Notes under the pieces: model-generated
Database searches by the model: none
What the model saw: the letters and a program-made list of their open reading frames with translations, nothing else
Told to the model about the DNA's origin: nothing
Shown here: positions 1 through 10,599 of the stretch, one piece after another
Position numbering within the stretch: the stretch's first letter is position 1
Layout of the letters: each line of letters starts with the position of its first letter
Position numbers and translations under genes: made by a program
Assembly (NCBI GenBank): GCA_964058845.1
Contig: CAXKVR010000066.1
Location: 295,001 to 359,000 of the forward strand
Direction of reading: 5' to 3'
DNA: 64,000 bases
DNA from: Carex sylvatica
Lineage: Eukaryota > Streptophyta > Magnoliopsida > Poales > Cyperaceae

Positions 1-514
1 CATATTAATTTTTGCATAAGCAGTGGTGAGCCCAGTACTTTTACACAACTTGAATGTGAGAAAATATAATGCAGTCACATATTCGCTATGCTTATACACA
101 CAGATTGATGTCAAACTTATTTCTTCCGTAACAACCGTATTAACTTTTTAAATAAAATTTATTGCTATGAATACATCCTTCAATATTTGTCTCAATATCC
201 TCTGCATAATAATGAAAATTTATTGCTCTCATTGATATATCATTTCTACAAATTATTTGTATTTCATTCATAGATTTTTTGAACCATAGAAAGAAAATCG
301 TCATCTCCAATATTTTACTTTCTAAAAATTATATATCTTCTTCAACTATGGAGTTATTATTTTTATTGTGTTATTTAGCATGATATATTTTATTATTTAT
401 GAACAAGATCAATAGTAGAATTTTTATTTTGCAGTAGTTTTTAATTTATATTATAATGATTTATGATATGAGATATTCAAGAAATTATTATTATTATATA
501 GAGAGAGAGAGTAT
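1..514. other. A+T-rich spacer
   Basis: I see no gene, RNA or transposon end in this stretch. It is A+T-rich with a short GA run near 500. Confidence 0.5.
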
Positions 515-885
515 GGTTTCAATGCCTCATATTTTTCATATCTCATATTTTATATCTTAATTTTCGAAGTTCAAATTGTCGATCTAAACCGTTCAACATA
601 ATATTTATACTAAAATATACATGGAGATGAAATTTTTTTATTAATTTTTAAGATAGGTACAAATCACTGTTTTTTAACCGTTCAAAAAACAGTGATTTTC
701 TACCCATCTTAAGAAATAGTTAAAAATTTTCAAAAATTATAAAATTTCATCTTTAAGTATATTTTAGTATAAATATTATGTTGAACAGTTCGGATCAACA
801 ATTTAGACTTTGAAAACAAAGATATAAAATATGAGGTATGATGAGATATGAAAAAAGATGAGACACTAGAACCCTCCTCATATAT
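515..885. repeat. Inverted-repeat MITE, family A copy 1
   Basis: The two halves are inverted copies. The left arm around 540-630 (TCTCATATTTTATATCTTAA, then CGATCTAAACCGTTCAACAT) is mirrored at 755-835, with a central stem built on CACTGTTTTTTAACCGTTC. The arm motif 'TCGATC.AAACCGTTCAACAT' is shared with copies near 1.2, 33.8, 39.3, 46.4, 49.6, 50.4, 55.8-56.4 and 63.9 kb. No coding capacity. Exact ends are uncertain. Confidence 0.7.
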
Positions 886-1032
886 ATCCTTCAATTTAAT
901 GAATTTGTTTCACATTATATAATCTCTCTTGTACTATTATTTTGCAATTAGTGTTGAGGAACTGAGAAGAAGGCTCTTAATGAATCAGTTTAAATCGTTG
1001 TTATTTTATATTTTACCTGGAGTTACTTATAT

Positions 1033-1456
1033 GAGGAGGGATTCAATTACATCATTTTATGGTGATACATCTAGACACTATATTTTTATAAGTTATTTTT
1101 ATAATTTTAAAATTCAAACAGACGATTTGAACCGTTCAACATGATCTCCATATTAAAATGTGCTTAGAGACCAAATTTTATATTTTTTTTATTTTTTTTG
1201 TATTTATTAAGATGTGTAAAAATTGTTGTTTTCAAGCAATTTTGAACTATTGAAAAGCAGCAATTTTAAAAAATTCTAAATAAATAGTAATAATTTTTTT
1301 TTTAAATATAAAATTTGGCCCCAAGCACATTTTAATATGGACATCACGTTGAATGGTTTGGATCGACTATTTAAATTTTAAAATCGTAAAAATAACTTAT
1401 AAAATTATGGTGTTAAGATGTGTCACCATAAAATGATGTAATTGGATCCCTCATTT
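1033..1456. repeat. Inverted-repeat MITE, family A copy 2
   Basis: Terminal inverted repeats read GGATTCAATTACATCATTTT on the left and the mirror of it (TGATGTAATTGGATCC) on the right. The inner arms carry the family A motif (CGATTTGAACCGTTCAACAT on the left, mirrored near 1340-1365). It is absent from the paralogous segment near 12.95 kb, so it inserted after the duplication or was lost there. Confidence 0.75.
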
Positions 1457-2264
1457 TCTTATATATCATGCAACAATTTCCATTAATTCATGGTGTTTGC
1501 ATCTGTATGATGGCAAGATCATACATGGCAACTAATAATCCATTGTGACCAATACTTATTGTCACACATAACAACACTAAATTTATTATTCATTTCATTT
1601 GTGTGTAGCTCATTGCTCATGTCTAGTGCTGCAAACGAACCAAACCGAATCAAATTTGGTCTAGTTCGAATTCGAATTCGAAATTGAAATAGATTTCAAA
1701 CCTAAAGGACCAGTTCGAATTTGGTTCGATATAATTCAAACTAGTTCGATTTGATTCGAAATTGAGAAAAGCATGAGCTACGAAGAAGCAAATAATACTA
1801 TTGTTTATATCCGACAACGGATTTGCGTACCAGTATGTAGAATTAAAAAAAACTAAGAATCAGCAGGGTAGCGTTTTGCGTACCAGTATGTCGGAAAGTG
1901 GGGGTCAGAGCAATTCCTCGGCGAGAGGCTGGAACAACGAGGTTTCTAGCAATTGGGTGCGTCGAGAGAGAGAAGAACGCGAGTGTCGGGGGAGAGGGGG
2001 ATCGGAGGACGGGCGCTGGAGAGAGGAGAGCAACGGCGGAGGAATAACGGAAGTCGAAAGTGAGAGCCTGAGGAGGGATCGGAGGACGGGCGATTGGCGA
2101 GAGTGAAAGCTTGAGAGGAGAATCGGCTAGACCAAATTCGATTTTAAGGGAGAAGGAGAATATTGGCGAAACTTTTGCTCATCGTAAATTGGACGACCCA
2201 TATTACCCGCAGAGATTCGAACCAAAAAAAATAGCGAATCGAACCTGACCTTAGAGGGCTGCTC

Positions 2265-2480
2265 TCGGACCGGGTTCGGGCGGACCGGGTTTACCCGGGG
2301 TCGGGTACGGATTTGGGTCGGGTACGGGTAGGTCGGGTAAACGGATATCTCAAGTCGGGTATACTCGGGTATAATTTTCAAAAACCGTACCCTACCCGAG
2401 TTTTACCCGTGCCCGTGGTACCCGGCACGAGTAGGGCGGTCCGGGTATGGTACCCGGTCCGGGTCGGGTACACGGTCCGG
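2265..2480. repeat. Left subterminal GGGTCGGGT array of inner hAT
   Basis: Many copies of GGGT(C/A)CGGGT and the complementary ACCCG occur in both orientations just inside the left end. A matching array lies at 7365-7740. It is very G+C-rich against an A+T-rich background. Possible transposase-binding repeats (inference). Confidence 0.75.
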
Positions 2481-2484
2481 TCCG

Positions 2485-2760
2485 GTTTTTTTTTTTTTTT
2501 TTCCCTGTTTTTTTTTCTGTTTTTCTCTGGATTTTTTGTCTGTTTTTTTTTCGGTTTTTTTTGTCTTTTTTTTCGGTTTTTTTTTTCTTTTTTTTTATGT
2601 TTTGTTTTCTGTTTTTTTTTCTGTTTTATTTTTCTGGTTTTTTTTTCTGTTTATTTTTTCTGTTTTTTTTTCTGTTTTTTTTTCTGTTTTTTTTTCTGTT
2701 TTTTTTTCTGTTTTTTTTTTCTTTTTTTTTTTCTTTTTTTTTTACGGTATTTTTTTACGG
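2485..2760. repeat. T-tract (TTTTTTTTCTG)n array
   Basis: About 20 imperfect copies of an 11-14 base TTTTTTTT(C/T)TG unit. Its complement (CAGAAAAAAA) resembles the AAAAAACAGAAATT array at 6000-6890 on the other side of the transposase gene, so the two form a loose inverted pair. The phenylalanine-rich reading frames here are an artefact of the T tracts. Confidence 0.8.
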
Positions 2761-3368
2761 TGTTGTACGAATATTATTACGTGTTTATAATTCGACTTTT
2801 AAAATCAAAATAGTTAAATATCAAATAGTGTATATAAATAAATAAAATTTGTAACTTATATATAAAAAATATTCATGCGAAAATTTGTATATTTATTCGG
2901 CTAAATACAAATGTATTTATTTATTTCTTTACACCAGTCATTTTATTTTATTTTCAAATTTTCATTCTAATTATATAGTTTCATAATTTATTTATATCTA
3001 TAATATATTTTATAAACGTTCATTTATTTTTAATAGGTTACATAAAATATAAATCAAAAATATAATTAAATCTTTTACTTTAAAAAAATAAAATAAAAAT
3101 AAAAATTTTCTTAAATCAATTACTTTAAAAATAATTATGAATAATTTTAAAATAATATATTAAAAAATAAAAGTTACCCTCCTCCTTAATTCCGGGCTTG
3201 GGACCGGCTATGTAAAATAACATAGGCGGAGTTCTAACTTTTTTTTTGTTAGTAATTCTTCTTTAAAATAGATAACTTAAAAACTAATTGAAATGTTTAG
3301 AAATTTATAATTTAAAAAATAACCATAAAGATTAAAAGAGGTTAGAAATTTATACCGACACTACCTAT
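2761..3368. other. A+T-rich 3' flank of transposase gene
   Basis: Non-coding A+T-rich DNA between the T-tract array and the transposase 3' end. Nothing else recognised. Confidence 0.5.
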
Positions 3369-5899
3369 TTAGTAGTTTGGATTCATATACCATTGTTCGC
3401 TCTCTTCGGCACCGTCAGAATCAGAATTAGCCTCACGTCGCGCCTCGGTACTGCTTTCTTCAGTGTCGGCTTCAGATGATGATGGTTGTTGAGGCACATG
3501 TTGCATACGCTCTTCAGCAGCAATCTAATCCTTCAAGCACACAAGTCTCTCAAAAACATGTGCACCCAACTTACTTCGTTTATCGGAGAGGATCCTGTTC
3601 GCCGAACTGAAACAACTTTCAGAAGGGACGGTTGATACGGGCACAGCAAATACATCGCGGGCCATCATAGCCAGCGTTGGCAAGGAACTTTGATGCCTCC
3701 TCCACCATGCCATCACGTCAAGTCCTTGTTCATTTTCATTGATCATCGATATATAGCCCAATAACTCGTTTGCGGATGTGTGCGGTTGGCTCTCCGACTG
3801 AAAATCTGCTAATAATCCACCACTGCTAGTGCTCCTAGTAGTGGAACTATTTAACAATTAAAAAAATTAGTGGACAAATAATGTAGATATTATAAATAAT
3901 AAAGATTGAAAACACATGTATATTTATATTCATACCTAGGGGCGGGACGGGACGAAGATGGGTTTCGGTTGTCACTCATTCTTGAGTGGTATATGTTAAA
4001 CATCTCATCGAACTTTGAATTCACGTAAGCCTCCACTCCGGTTGAGTCTAAATGTAAATTCTGTTTGTACCTCTCAACTACTTTGATCGTGTAAAACTTC
4101 TTGTATGCCGGGTGGAGGCAGTTTGCGATAATGGCTAGGAGAGGTACATCTTCCCAATATTTTAGAAATTTTTGTTTCATGGCATCTACAATTGGCGTGA
4201 GAGATGCATCATAGATTTCAGATTGTTCTAATTCGCAATACACCTTGGAGATTTCATAGAGATGTCTCAGCAACTCAAACGACGTCGGTGAGTACGAGCA
4301 TGATAGTTGAACTGTTGCAGTAAAAAAGATTCCAAGGAATTTGCTAAGCCTTTGCAGTTTATCCCATTCTTCGTCAATGAGTTCGAATTACAATGCCTCG
4401 GGGTTGGAGCTTCTCAAAAACTCACCTATGACAGCTTTGTAGGGAAGGCATCGGTTCAACAACCTATATGTTGAGTTCCAACGGGTATCTATATCCCAAG
4501 GTACCTTCAACTTGCTCAATCTATAGGTGACGCATAATGCAGCAAACTGTTGTTTTCTTTCTTGGTTTGAAACAATGTGGTTGAGGGCATTCTTAAATTT
4601 AATTATCAATAATTTTACGGCTTCTGTTTTTAGACCCGCCTTCACGACGAGGTTAAGAACGTGGCAAGCACACTTTTGGTGAAACATTTCACCATTCATT
4701 ATCGGGTTTAGTGACCGTTTAAAAATCTCAATGGAAGCAATGTTGTTGCTAGCATTATCGAAGGATATAGAAAAAACCTTGTTACCAAAATTCCTCTTAA
4801 GGTTATACTCTTCTAAAACCTCAATAATGGATTTGAAAATTACAGTTGCAGTGTGGGGGGAATCCAAAACTCGAAAACTTAATATTCTTTTTTGTAATAC
4901 CCAATGATCATCGATCCAATGGCCGGTAATACAAGAGTACCCAAGGCCATGTTTACCGGCAGTCCATATGTCGGAGGTAATTGACACCTTATTGTTTTGG
5001 TATGCAAATAGAGCTTTAAGGTCGTTTTTGGTGGAGGTAAACTGGTTTTTTATTTCACCAACCATCTTTCTATGATGGATCCTCTTGTACATTGGTTGAC
5101 CTAACCCCCGAATGCATAACCGGGCAAAACTCATGCAACCACCCATACTTATTGGTTGTTCTTTATGGGTAATGTACCGGGCCAATTCACTAAGCATTTT
5201 TGATTCATCGAATTTTGGATTTGTTCTGGTACCATCCGCGTTTATAAGGGTTTGGATTTGTCCCGGTTCAGAATTTTCAGATGGAAACTCACCCTTTTTT
5301 TCGTGCGTCTCGGCATGTCTCTTAAAATTACTCAAACCACTACTTTGTTTATACTCAAAAGTTTTTCGGCAAGTTTTTACCTTACATTGTCCAAAAGCCA
5401 TAATGTTGTTACTCCCTCTGGTAATTTTATAAAATTTCGCCTACGGTTGATTGTATTCGGGGGGAGGTCTTTTAGTCTTCTTTCCTGCTGATTTTTGCGG
5501 CGGATCACTTGTCGAAGGAGGGACAACTTCTTCTTGAATTTCAGGTTCACCTGTCGAAGGTGTACCTCCTACAGGAGCAGTGTCAGTGAATTGACTGGAT
5601 GCTACAGAAGAAGAGCCAATGCCTCCATATGTATACTGTGGTGTCAGTTGAAGTGTTTCTTGTGGAATGTATACATTTGGATCGTTTGAAGTATAATACG
5701 GTGCATTCATTTGTGAGGGTTGTTGATAATTCAAATCTAGCATTTGGTCCCTTCTTTGATAATTTGGTGGAAAATTTTGTGGATAATTAGGTGGTGCAAT
5801 TTGGGAGGAACTTTGTGGATAATTTGGTATTGACGGACCAAAAAGATCGGCCGAAAATCTCGCGATGTCCTCTTCCACGGAATCACGATGAGATGACAT
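3369..5899 (-). pseudogene. hAT transposase, BED zinc finger and dimerisation domain, three nonsense codons
   Basis: This is the transposase that would cut and paste the inner hAT element. The start is ATG at 5897-5899 (MSSHRDSVEED), followed by a P/N/Q-rich N-terminus. A BED-type C2H2 finger comes next (CKVKTC...HAETH, about 5310-5400), then a DUF4413/RNase H-like core with DIWT and SFDNASNN, and a C-terminal hAT dimerisation region (WWRRHQSSLPTLAMMARDVF ... ESCFSSANRILSDKRSKL). A small 88-bp intron fits at 3847-3934 (GT at 3934-3933, AG at 3848-3847). Stop codons interrupt one otherwise open frame: TAG at 5441-5443 before the finger, TAA at 4386-4388, and TAG at 3525-3527 where relatives usually have Trp (CLKD*I). 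The original stop is at 3369-3371. All three can arise by C-to-T changes. It cannot make a full transposase without readthrough. Confidence 0.9.
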
Positions 5900-5999
5900 T
5901 TATTAAACCTATTCAAAATAATAAATGTAAATTACTTGACATATTAAAAAAAATATGTAACCTTATTATTTCACCTATTCAAAATAATTCTAACATACA

Positions 6000-6895
6000 T
6001 TGAAAATTAAAAAACAGAAATTAAAAACAGAAATAAAAAAACAGAAAATAAAAAACAGAAATTAAAAAACAGAAATTAAAAAACAGAAAATAAAAAACAG
6101 AAATTAAACTAACCTATTTTAAAAGATCTATGAAAAATAAATCCGAATTTTGAAAAATAAATCTAACCTATTCAAAATAAATATAATCACTTCACATATT
6201 CAAATCTATAAAACTAACCTATTTTAAAAAACAGAAAATTAAAAACAGAAATTAAAAAACAGAAATTAAAAAAAAGAAATTAAAAACAGAAATTAAAAAA
6301 CAGAAAATAAAAAACAGAAAATAAAAAACAGAAATTAAACTAACCTATTTTAAAAGACCTATGAAAAATAAATCCAAATTTTGAAAAATAAATCTAACCT
6401 ATTCAAAACAAATATAATCACTCCACATATTCAAATCTATAAAACTAACCTATTTTAAAAAACAGAAAATTAAAAAACAGAAATAAAAAAACAGAAAATA
6501 AAAAACAGAAATTAAACTAACCTATTTTAAAAGACCTATTAAAAATAAATTCGAATTTTAAAAAATAAATCTAATCTATTCAAAACAAATATAATCACTC
6601 CACATATTCAAATCTATAAAACTAACCTATTTTAAAAAACCTATTAAAATTAAATTCGAATTTTGAAAAATAAATCTAACCTATTCAAAACAAATATAAT
6701 CACTTCACATATTCAAATCTATAAAACTAATCTATTTTAAAAAACAGAAAATTTAAAAACAGAAATTAAAAAACAGAAATTAAAAAACAGAAATTAAAAA
6801 ACAGAAATTAAAAAACAGAAATTAAAAAACAGAATTTCAAAAACAGAAATTAAAAAACAGAATTTCAAAAACAGAAATTAAAAACAAATATAATT
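6000..6895. repeat. Tandem arrays AAAAAACAGAAATT and ~110 bp unit
   Basis: Two levels of repeat lie upstream of the transposase start. Short units AAAAA(A)CAGAAATT occur dozens of times at 6010-6110, 6225-6340, 6460-6515 and 6745-6890. A longer unit (AACTAACCTATTTTAAAAGA, then TTGAAAAATAAATCTAACCT and CACATATTCAAATCTATAAA) recurs four to five times between 6110 and 6740. There is no coding potential. Confidence 0.85.
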
Positions 6896-7364
6896 ATTTG
6901 ACATATTCAAATCTAACATAAACTAAATAAATCTAACATATTCAATAAATATAACAAATCTAATTACTTAATAAATTTAACAAACCTAACAAATGACAAA
7001 TCTAATTACTTAATATTCAATAAATCAAGCATAAACTAAATGTACTCTACAAAAATAAATTAATCTAAAATGAAATAAATGTTACCTCTAAATCTCGCAA
7101 AAAAAATTTGCGGGAGGTGATGAACTTTGTAATTCCGTTTGCAGATTTGTGTAATGAATTAAATTTACAATTATATATTTTTTTAAACAATAAATTAAAA
7201 AATAGTGAATAATTAAATTGGAGAATTGAGATTGAGAGAATGAGAGATGAGAGAATGAGAGTGTGAATTTTTGGAGAGGAAGATGGGGTATTTAAAGAAA
7301 ATATTGGGAGGGAATAAAATTTGAAAGAAAAAAAAAAAAAAAAAAAAACCACGGCTGAGTTGAC

Positions 7365-7740
7365 CCGGGTGGGTCCGGCCGGTCGGGTTTGATTAGACCG
7401 GTCCGGGCCCGGTTGAACCGACGGGAATTGAATTCAAAAAAATTTGAATTCAACGGGTCGGGTCGGGTCAGATCGGGTCCGGGTCGGGTCGGGTCGGGTC
7501 CGGTCCGGGTCGGGTCGGGTCGGGTCCGGTCCGGGTCGGGTCGGGTCATGTCGGGTCGGGTCGGGTCGGGTCGGGCTTAAATCGGACCGGGTTTGGTCGG
7601 GTTTTGAACCAAATAATCGTACCCTACCCGTTTTTTACCCGTACCCGTGTACCCGTTTACCTGACCCATACCCGGGCTCGGGCACGGGTAACCCGGGTAA
7701 CGGGCACGGGCGGGTACGGGTCGGGTCCGCCCCCATCGGG
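7365..7740. repeat. Right subterminal GGGTCGGGT array of inner hAT
   Basis: Dense repeats of GGGTCGGGTC (7455-7600), then ACCCGTACCCG and GGGCGGGTACGGGTCGGG, ending 15-20 bases before the right terminus. They mirror the left array at 2265-2480. Reading frames here give only Arg/Gly/Pro repeats and are not genes. Confidence 0.8.
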
Positions 7741-8649
7741 TAATTGCAAACCACTACCTGACCTAATTCTAATTCAAATTCGAAATTAAATTAATTTTGA
7801 ATCGAACTGGTTTGAATTAATTTCAAACTAAAGTACTTTCGAATCGAATTTTTGTCTAATTTTTTCAAATCAAACTCGAATCGAATCACGAATCTCGAAT
7901 TTTTTGTGCACCCCTACTCATGTCTCATGTGTGCAAAGGGTTAGCAACTAAAACCAGAACATAGGAAGAAAATGTGTATAATAGAAATGGAAAGAACATG
8001 TGTATAATATAATTAATTTAAAATGTTTGGTATTGACCAGTTGCATCTGTGTACTTAATTTTATAGCGTCTAATTGTTTATAGATATTTATCTATCATTT
8101 ATTCATAGAAAAATTGTCATTTGATCTGCGCTAATCATGTATTTGGTATTGATCACGCACATCTGTGTACTTAATTTTATAGAAGTGTCTAATTGTTCAT
8201 AGATATTTGTCTATCATTTATTCATAGAAAAATTGTCATTTGACCTGCGCTAATCCTGTAAATTTAATAATTCAATTATGTAACTTGTAAAAGTAATTTT
8301 ATAAAAAACGTAATAAAAAATTTCAAACATCCAGAAACTTTCATTAACGGTTTGCAGCTTGGCCAACTTGGCAAACTAATTGTATTTCGTACGGGATTAC
8401 TTGACAACTAACTGTATTTTTCTTACTAACGGTTAATGACAGTTATTTGCAGTTAATGGCAGTTATTTGCGGTTAATGACAATTTTACAAAAACTTCTAA
8501 AACATTCTAAATCCGGAAAACATATACGACTGTCATTTTTTTTTCAAAATAAATCTCGAAAATATTTTTTTTTCGCAAAATTATAAATTTTTAATTTTTA
8601 AAAATTTCATAATTTTTTCCTTTAGGCTCTCACTGTAAATTTCAATACT

Positions 8650-8985
8650 GCAAAATCAATGCTATAAAATTAACTTGCGTCAATCCTGTAAAATTACTAA
8701 ATCAATGTTGTAATTTATGTAACAAATATTATAAAAATATAATTATCATTTTCAACCATCCAGGAACGCTGTCATTAGACTTGCATCAATTCTGTAAAAT
8801 TACTAACTCCATAATGTAACTTATGTAACAAATAATATAAAAATGTAATTATCATTTTCAAACATCCAGAAAAACTTTCATTTGACTTGTGTCAATCCTG
8901 TAAAATTACTAACTCAATGCTGTAACTTATATAACACATCTTACAAAAAATGTAATTAAAATTTTCAAACATTCAGAAACTTTGA
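8650..8985. repeat. ~125 bp minisatellite, about 3 copies
   Basis: The repeated unit reads through CAATCCTGTAAAATTACTAA, then TGTAACTTATGTAACAAAT and TTTCAAACATCCAGAAA. A related diverged unit is also visible near 8230-8340. Confidence 0.8.
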
Positions 8986-9239
8986 AACCACCAGTACAAA
9001 TTTAATGTGTCATATCCTATAAAATGTTACATATATCTTGTAATTCAGATATATATGTACTGTAAAAAATGGTGAATACACAATCAAACGAAATAACAAC
9101 ATACGAATAATATTAAGATAAAATATCTGTTAAAATGCTAAATCTGTTACTGTATACAATGAACTGTATTTATATATGTGTCCATAGACAAGATCAATAT
9201 AGTCAAATATTCACAACCACATTGTTAAATGAAACTTTG

Positions 9240-9620
9240 AAACTACCAGTATCAATACTCCATATCGTCTCTCTATCATCTCTTTCCTCCAGATTTCTAC
9301 AATATTAATACTGTAAAATCACAAAATGAATACTGTAAAATTAATAGGAGAAATCCTGTAAAATTAACATATCAATACTCCATATTGCATCTCTATCATC
9401 TCTTTTTTCCAGATTTCCATAAGAAAAATACTGTAAAATGACAAGACGAATACTGTAAAATTAACAGATCAATACTCCATATCGTCTCTCTATCATCTCT
9501 TTTCTCCAGATTTTTACAAGATGAATACAGTAAAATTAACAGGGTAAATACTGTAAAATGACAAGATCATTACTCCATATCACCTCTCTATCATATCTTT
9601 CCTCCATATTTCATTTGAAA
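9240..9620. repeat. ~120 bp minisatellite, about 3.5 copies
   Basis: The unit is ATCAATACTCCATATCGTCT, then CTCTATCATCTCTTTCCTCC and several ATACTGTAAAAT(G/T)ACA words. Copies start near 9250, 9370, 9470 and 9567. Confidence 0.85.
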
Positions 9621-9672
9621 TACTAGATCTGTTACTGCATACAACGAAAATAATAAATTCAACAGAAATAAC

Positions 9673-9753
9673 TTACGAGATTTGAATTTCGCCGTGCTCT
9701 TCAACAAAAACAACTTCTATCCGATCGCTTTTCACGTTTGAAGGTTCCATTGC
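9673..9753 (-). other. Possible orphan first exon (very tentative)
   Basis: On the minus strand an ATG at 9751-9753 opens a 25-residue acidic stretch (MEPSNVKSDRIEVVFVEEHG...), followed by a good splice donor ATCTC|GTAAGT. A fragment of a host or transposon gene could have been captured here. I find no second exon, and the frame is short enough to be chance. Confidence 0.2.
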
Positions 9754-10599
9754 GATCATGTATAAAAAATGAGAGAAAATCAAATTAAATTGATAGCGAT
9801 GGTGTATAAATTTCTCGATTGAATCCTCAGATATGCATAAAAAAAATCTTAAAAACACCTTTTAAGAATAGCAGCAAAACCAATTTTCGACCAACAAATA
9901 AGCGATTGAGAAAGGGGAAACGATCTGACCTTCTTGCACATCCTCTCTGGCGGCACGTTCTCCAAAAAATTGAGAGAATTTCAAAGGCATCAAAGAAGGC
10001 GGAGGCACATCAGATTCTGAGCCCATCATTGGCGATCTCACAAACGGACATCGTAGATCAAGTACATCAACGATCGGACAGAGATCGGAGCTCCGACAAC
10101 AGAAGGGGGTTGGACAATGGCGAAGGGTTAGTCTGACTTGTAGAGAAAGAGGAGAGGAGACATGATTTCTTTTTTTCTTTTTTCTTTTTTCTTTTTTTTA
10201 ATAGGGAGAAGAAGATCACGGGAGAGAAGAACATCGCATGAAAAATTATTATTTTAACCTTCCGACAAAAAAAATGGTGCAGAAGGTGGGGACGTCGGCC
10301 GTTAAAATCTGTTAAATGCGAATTAATAAGGCTTGTGGACAAGCCGTGGACAACAGTCCGTGGATGAAAATATTTTCTCTAATTTCATATCATTAGAGTT
10401 GCGTCCTTTTAGTAGCTTAGAGGATCTATATTGAACCTTCTATTCTGATTTTAAATCCAACCTAATTTTTTTTGTTAATTTTTTGGATATATATGAATTT
10501 TATAATTAGTACGTTTTCTTAAAAATGAATTTTCCTATCCATATTTCAAACACACGTCCTTTCACATGAAGGACATTGCCTTTGTCAATAGAACAAATG

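Larger units (their letters stand above)
2252..7756 (-). mobile_element. Inner hAT transposon, nested in another hAT
   Basis: The 8-bp target duplication CCTGACCT lies at 2244-2251 and 7757-7764. The left terminus is TAGAGGGCTGC; the right terminus read inward is TAGTGGTTTGC, so about 8 of 11 terminal bases agree. The 5.5 kb element carries one minus-strand transposase gene (3369-5899), now broken. G-rich GGGTCGGGT-type arrays lie just inside both ends (about 2265-2480 and 7365-7740). Inside these sit a T8CTG array (2485-2750) and A-rich AAAAACAGAAATT arrays (6000-6890) in mirrored orientation. Arrays of short motifs near the ends are what hAT transposases commonly bind; that role here is inference. 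Confidence 0.9.
1624..7916. mobile_element. Outer non-autonomous hAT element (host of a nested hAT)
   Basis: It is bounded by an exact 8-bp target duplication CTCATGTC at 1616-1623 and 7917-7924. The termini are TAGTGCTGCAAACGAACC on the left and, reading inward from the right, TAGGGGTGCACAAAAAATTC. TAG and TGCA positions are shared, typical of hAT ends. Without the nested element at 2252-7756 and one copy of its target duplication, only about 780 bp remain: TTCGAATTCG-rich subterminal DNA and a G/A-rich block (1900-2110) with no credible gene. The paralogue at 13103-13110 has a single CTCATGTC and no insert. This is therefore a small non-autonomous hAT that later received an autonomous one. 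Confidence 0.85.
8065..10379. mobile_element. Unclassified ~2.3 kb insert with internal repeats, MULE-like target duplication
   Basis: The paralogue at 13.2 kb lacks this block: TTAATTTTGTATCATTGGAG there corresponds to sequence up to 8064 plus sequence from 10385 here. The flanks TAATTTTAT (8056-8064) and TAATTTCAT (10380-10388) look like a 9-bp target duplication with one mismatch, as Mutator-like elements make. The ends are not clear inverted repeats; the right end read inward starts GAGAAAATATTTTCATCC. A ~115 bp tandem duplication spans the left junction (about 8030-8145 and 8146-8250). Minisatellites fill 8650-8985 and 9240-9620. No transposase was found, so if mobile it is non-autonomous. 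Confidence 0.5.

Noticed and set aside
1801..2106. 101-codon Glu/Arg/Gly-rich frame
   Set aside because: Lies in G/A-rich DNA of the outer hAT element, starts at a TTG, no recognisable domain.
2313..2845. Phenylalanine-rich open frames of 84-166 codons
   Set aside because: Produced by the T8CTG repeat array; extreme composition, three overlapping frames, no domain.
6000..6890. Possible CRISPR-like array
   Set aside because: Repeats are directly tandem, A-rich and without unique spacers, in plant DNA inside a transposon.
7292..7743. Arg/Pro/Gly/Ser repeat frames on both strands
   Set aside because: They mirror the GGGTCGGGT array and are artefacts of it.
9819..10342. Frames of 105 (+) and 91 (-) codons
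   Set aside because: Overlapping on opposite strands inside the unclassified insert, low complexity, no family likeness.
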